A stretch of 52,019 nucleotides of DNA, taken from contig JAJUHO010000002.1 in assembly GCA_029267825.1 (NCBI GenBank), forward strand, positions 1 through 52,019, read 5' to 3'. Shown piece by piece: positions 49,836 to 52,019 of this stretch (position 1 is its first letter; each line of letters starts with the position of its first letter). Source of the stretch: Oscillospiraceae bacterium. GTDB lineage: Bacteria; Bacillota; Clostridia; Oscillospirales; Ruminococcaceae. Position numbers and translations under genes: made by a program. The notes below the pieces were generated by a model, which worked only from the letters and a program-made list of their open reading frames with translations, did no database searches and was not told the DNA's origin.

Positions 49836-50924
49836 ATGGCAACCGTTGGAAAAATTTTTGAGGCAATAGATGCTCTCGCTCCTTTTTCTCTTGCCGAAAA
49901 GGGCGACAATTCAGGACTTTTGGTTGGAAATAAGGAAAACAAGGTAAAAAAGGCGCTCATTGCACTTGACATAACAAACGAAGTTGCAGCCGAAGCCGCC
50001 GACCTTGGGGCGGAACTGATTATATCCCACCACCCGGTAATTTATAATCCGCTTTATTTTGTTTTTGACGAAAATCCGGTTCATATCCTTGCAAGAAACG
50101 GGATAAGCGCAATCTGCGCCCACACAAACCTTGACATGGCTCCGGGCGGAGTTAACGACGCTCTTGCGGAAGCCCTCGGATTTGAAGGTAAAAAGGTAAT
50201 TGAAGTCATCCACAGAATGCCGTTCAAGCAGATTTGCGTTTTCTGCCCCGAAGAATACGCTGAAAAAGTCAGCGAGGCAATGTTCCTTGCGGGCGGCGGA
50301 GTACAGGGAAATTATTCTCACTGCGCTTTCTTTTCAAATGGAACAGGGCAGTTTATGCCAAACGAAAAGGCAAACCCGTTTGTCGGAGAAAACGGAAAGC
50401 TTGAAAAAACAAAAGAAGTGCGCATAGAAATGCTTGTATCTCCTTCAAGGCTGAAAAATGTAATTTCGGCAATGAAAGACGCGCATCCGTATGAAGAACC
50501 TGCATTCAGCGTTCAAGATAATCTTGCTTTTGTTGAAAAATACGGATTCGGAAAGCTTTGCACTTCTGAAACTGAATTTTCCGCCAAAGCTCTTGCCGCC
50601 CACATAAAAGAAAAACTTGGCTGCAAGGTGGTACGGTATACCGATTCCGGAAAAGCAATAAAAAACATAGCCGTATGCTCAGGGGCCGGAGGAAGTCTTA
50701 TACGATATGCCGCCGAAAAAGAGGCTGACGCTTTGATTTGCGGGGATATAAAGCACGACCAGCTTATAACCGCAAGAAATCTTGGAATTTCCGTTTTTGA
50801 TGCGGGGCATTTCCACACCGAGGCGGTAATTCTTCCAAAGCTTAAAGAGGTTTTGACAAACGCATTTCCGGAAACGGAATTTGAAATTGCGGCGCAAAGC
50901 ATTGACCCGGCGCTTTACGAATAA
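49836..50924 (+). CDS. Nif3-like dinuclear metal centre protein
   Basis: NSGLLVGNKENKVKKALIALDITNEVAAEA; ISHHPVIYNPL; CAHTNLDMAPGGVNDALAEALG; CGDIKHDQLITARNLGISVFDAGHFHTE. Confidence 0.94.
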   Translation: MATVGKIFEAIDALAPFSLAEKGDNSGLLVGNKENKVKKALIALDITNEVAAEAADLGAELIISHHPVIYNPLYFVFDENPVHILARNGISAICAHTNLDMAPGGVNDALAEALGFEGKKVIEVIHRMPFKQICVFCPEEYAEKVSEAMFLAGGGVQGNYSHCAFFSNGTGQFMPNEKANPFVGENGKLEKTKEVRIEMLVSPSRLKNVISAMKDAHPYEEPAFSVQDNLAFVEKYGFGKLCTSETEFSAKALAAHIKEKLGCKVVRYTDSGKAIKNIAVCSGAGGSLIRYAAEKEADALICGDIKHDQLITARNLGISVFDAGHFHTEAVILPKLKEVLTNAFPETEFEIAAQSIDPALYE

Positions 50925-50941
50925 AAACACGGAGGAATTTT

Positions 50942-52019
50942 ATGGCACTTGACGGTGCGTTTTTATACGCTGTCAAAAAGGAGCTTGATTTTTTAATAGG
51001 CTCACGAATTGACAAAATACACCAGCCCTCTAAGGAGGAAATCCTTATAACACTGCGCGCCCAAGGCGAAATGCAAAAGCTTATAATAAGCGCCAGCGCA
51101 AATTCGGCAAGGGTGCACCTTACAAAGGCGGAGGTTGAAAATCCTAAAACCCCGCCTATGTTTTGCATGCTTTTAAGAAAACATTTAAACGGCGGAAAAC
51201 TGACTGGGATACGGCAAGACGGGCTGGAAAGGATTCTTTTCCTTGACTTTGAGGCAATGAACGAAATAGGCGATTTGGTAAGCCTTACCCTTGCGTGTGA
51301 AATAATGGGAAGATGCTCAAACATCGTCTTAATAAATTCCGAGGGAAGAATAATTGATTCCATAAAGCATGTGGATGAGGAAATGTCCAGGGAGCGTCTT
51401 GTGCTGCCCGGAATGAAATATGCTCTCCCTCCCCGCGATAAAAGGCTTTCGCTGCTCAATGCTTCAAGGGAAGAAATGGCGTCCGGCATACGCCTTGCAA
51501 AAAATGCGGAGCTTTCAAAGTGCCTTATTAAGGTTTTTGAGGGAATATCCCCTATTTTTGCGCGCGAGGCGGTATTTTATGCCGCAAAGGGCAAGGAAAT
51601 TACCCTTGAAGAAGCAAACGGAGATGTCATGGACAGGCTTGTTTTCTGGCTTATAAACGCGCGCGAAAATCTTTTGGCGGGCAAAAATACCTATACGGTA
51701 GTGATGGACAAGGAAAACAACCTTAAAGATTTCTGCTTTGTCAGGATAAGCCAATACGGGCCTATGATGATGACAAAGGAGCTTTCAAGCGCCTGTGAAA
51801 CTTTGGATTATTTTTATGCCGAGCGCGAAGCGGCAAACCGGACCAAGCAGCGTTCGCACGACCTTTTAAAATTCCTTGCAAACACATCCGACAGGATTTC
51901 AAGGAAAATTGCCTTGCAAAAGGAAGAACTTGCCCGCTGTGCAATGCGTGAAGAACTTAAAATTAAAGGCGACCTCATAAGCGCAAATATTTATTTACTG
52001 CAAAAAGGACAGAAAAGCG
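50942..52019 (+). CDS. rqcH: NFACT/RqcH-family ribosome quality control protein (partial, runs off right edge)
   Basis: ATG at 50942 with SD GGAGG: MALDGAFLYAVKKELDFLIGSRIDKIHQPSKEEILITLRAQGEMQKLIISASANSARVHLT; not in the ORF track because no stop is reached. Confidence 0.92.
   Translation, partial: MALDGAFLYAVKKELDFLIGSRIDKIHQPSKEEILITLRAQGEMQKLIISASANSARVHLTKAEVENPKTPPMFCMLLRKHLNGGKLTGIRQDGLERILFLDFEAMNEIGDLVSLTLACEIMGRCSNIVLINSEGRIIDSIKHVDEEMSRERLVLPGMKYALPPRDKRLSLLNASREEMASGIRLAKNAELSKCLIKVFEGISPIFAREAVFYAAKGKEITLEEANGDVMDRLVFWLINARENLLAGKNTYTVVMDKENNLKDFCFVRISQYGPMMMTKELSSACETLDYFYAEREAANRTKQRSHDLLKFLANTSDRISRKIALQKEELARCAMREELKIKGDLISANIYLLQKGQKS

Overview
The window is a contiguous stretch of a low-GC, endospore-lineage Firmicutes/Clostridia-type chromosome (it carries a spoIIAA-spoIIAB-sigF operon). 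I see no rRNA, tRNA, CRISPR array, transposase or phage module. Main blocks: (1) a urea regulon, with urtA-urtB-urtC (minus strand, urtC cut by the left edge), a hybrid histidine kinase plus an AraC-type response regulator, and divergent ureABC with no adjacent accessory genes; (2) purA; (3) a ~9 kb operon for a GDP-D-rhamnose-type polysaccharide exported by an ABC transporter (manC, gmd, rmd, wzm, wzt with a C-terminal extension, a coiled-coil methyltransferase and glycosyltransferases); (4) a Ktr/Trk K+ channel subunit, a tRNA1(Val)-type methyltransferase and rsmI; (5) a small DUF4160 cassette between two near-identical 61-bp repeats; (6) an ArsB/NhaD-like transporter; (7) a korDABC 2-oxoacid:ferredoxin oxidoreductase operon and a MinD-like ATPase; (8) the core cluster rnj / gdpP-rplI-dnaB / tilS-hpt-ftsH; (9) a large nucleotidyltransferase-PMM fusion, guaB, a DEAD-box helicase, the spoIIA operon, trmK, a Nif3-like gene and rqcH (cut by the right edge). 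Most notable signals: (a) a shared 18-bp motif upstream of both urtA and ureA, a candidate operator for the adjacent response regulator; (b) a ~340-nt leader upstream of RNase J containing two crossing, mutually exclusive inverted repeats, one ending in a U-run; (c) a D-rhamnan-like ABC export system with a candidate chain-terminating coiled-coil methyltransferase in a spore-forming lineage; (d) hpt, which has no ATG/GTG/TTG start at the expected place. All calls come from reading the sequence; no database search was run.
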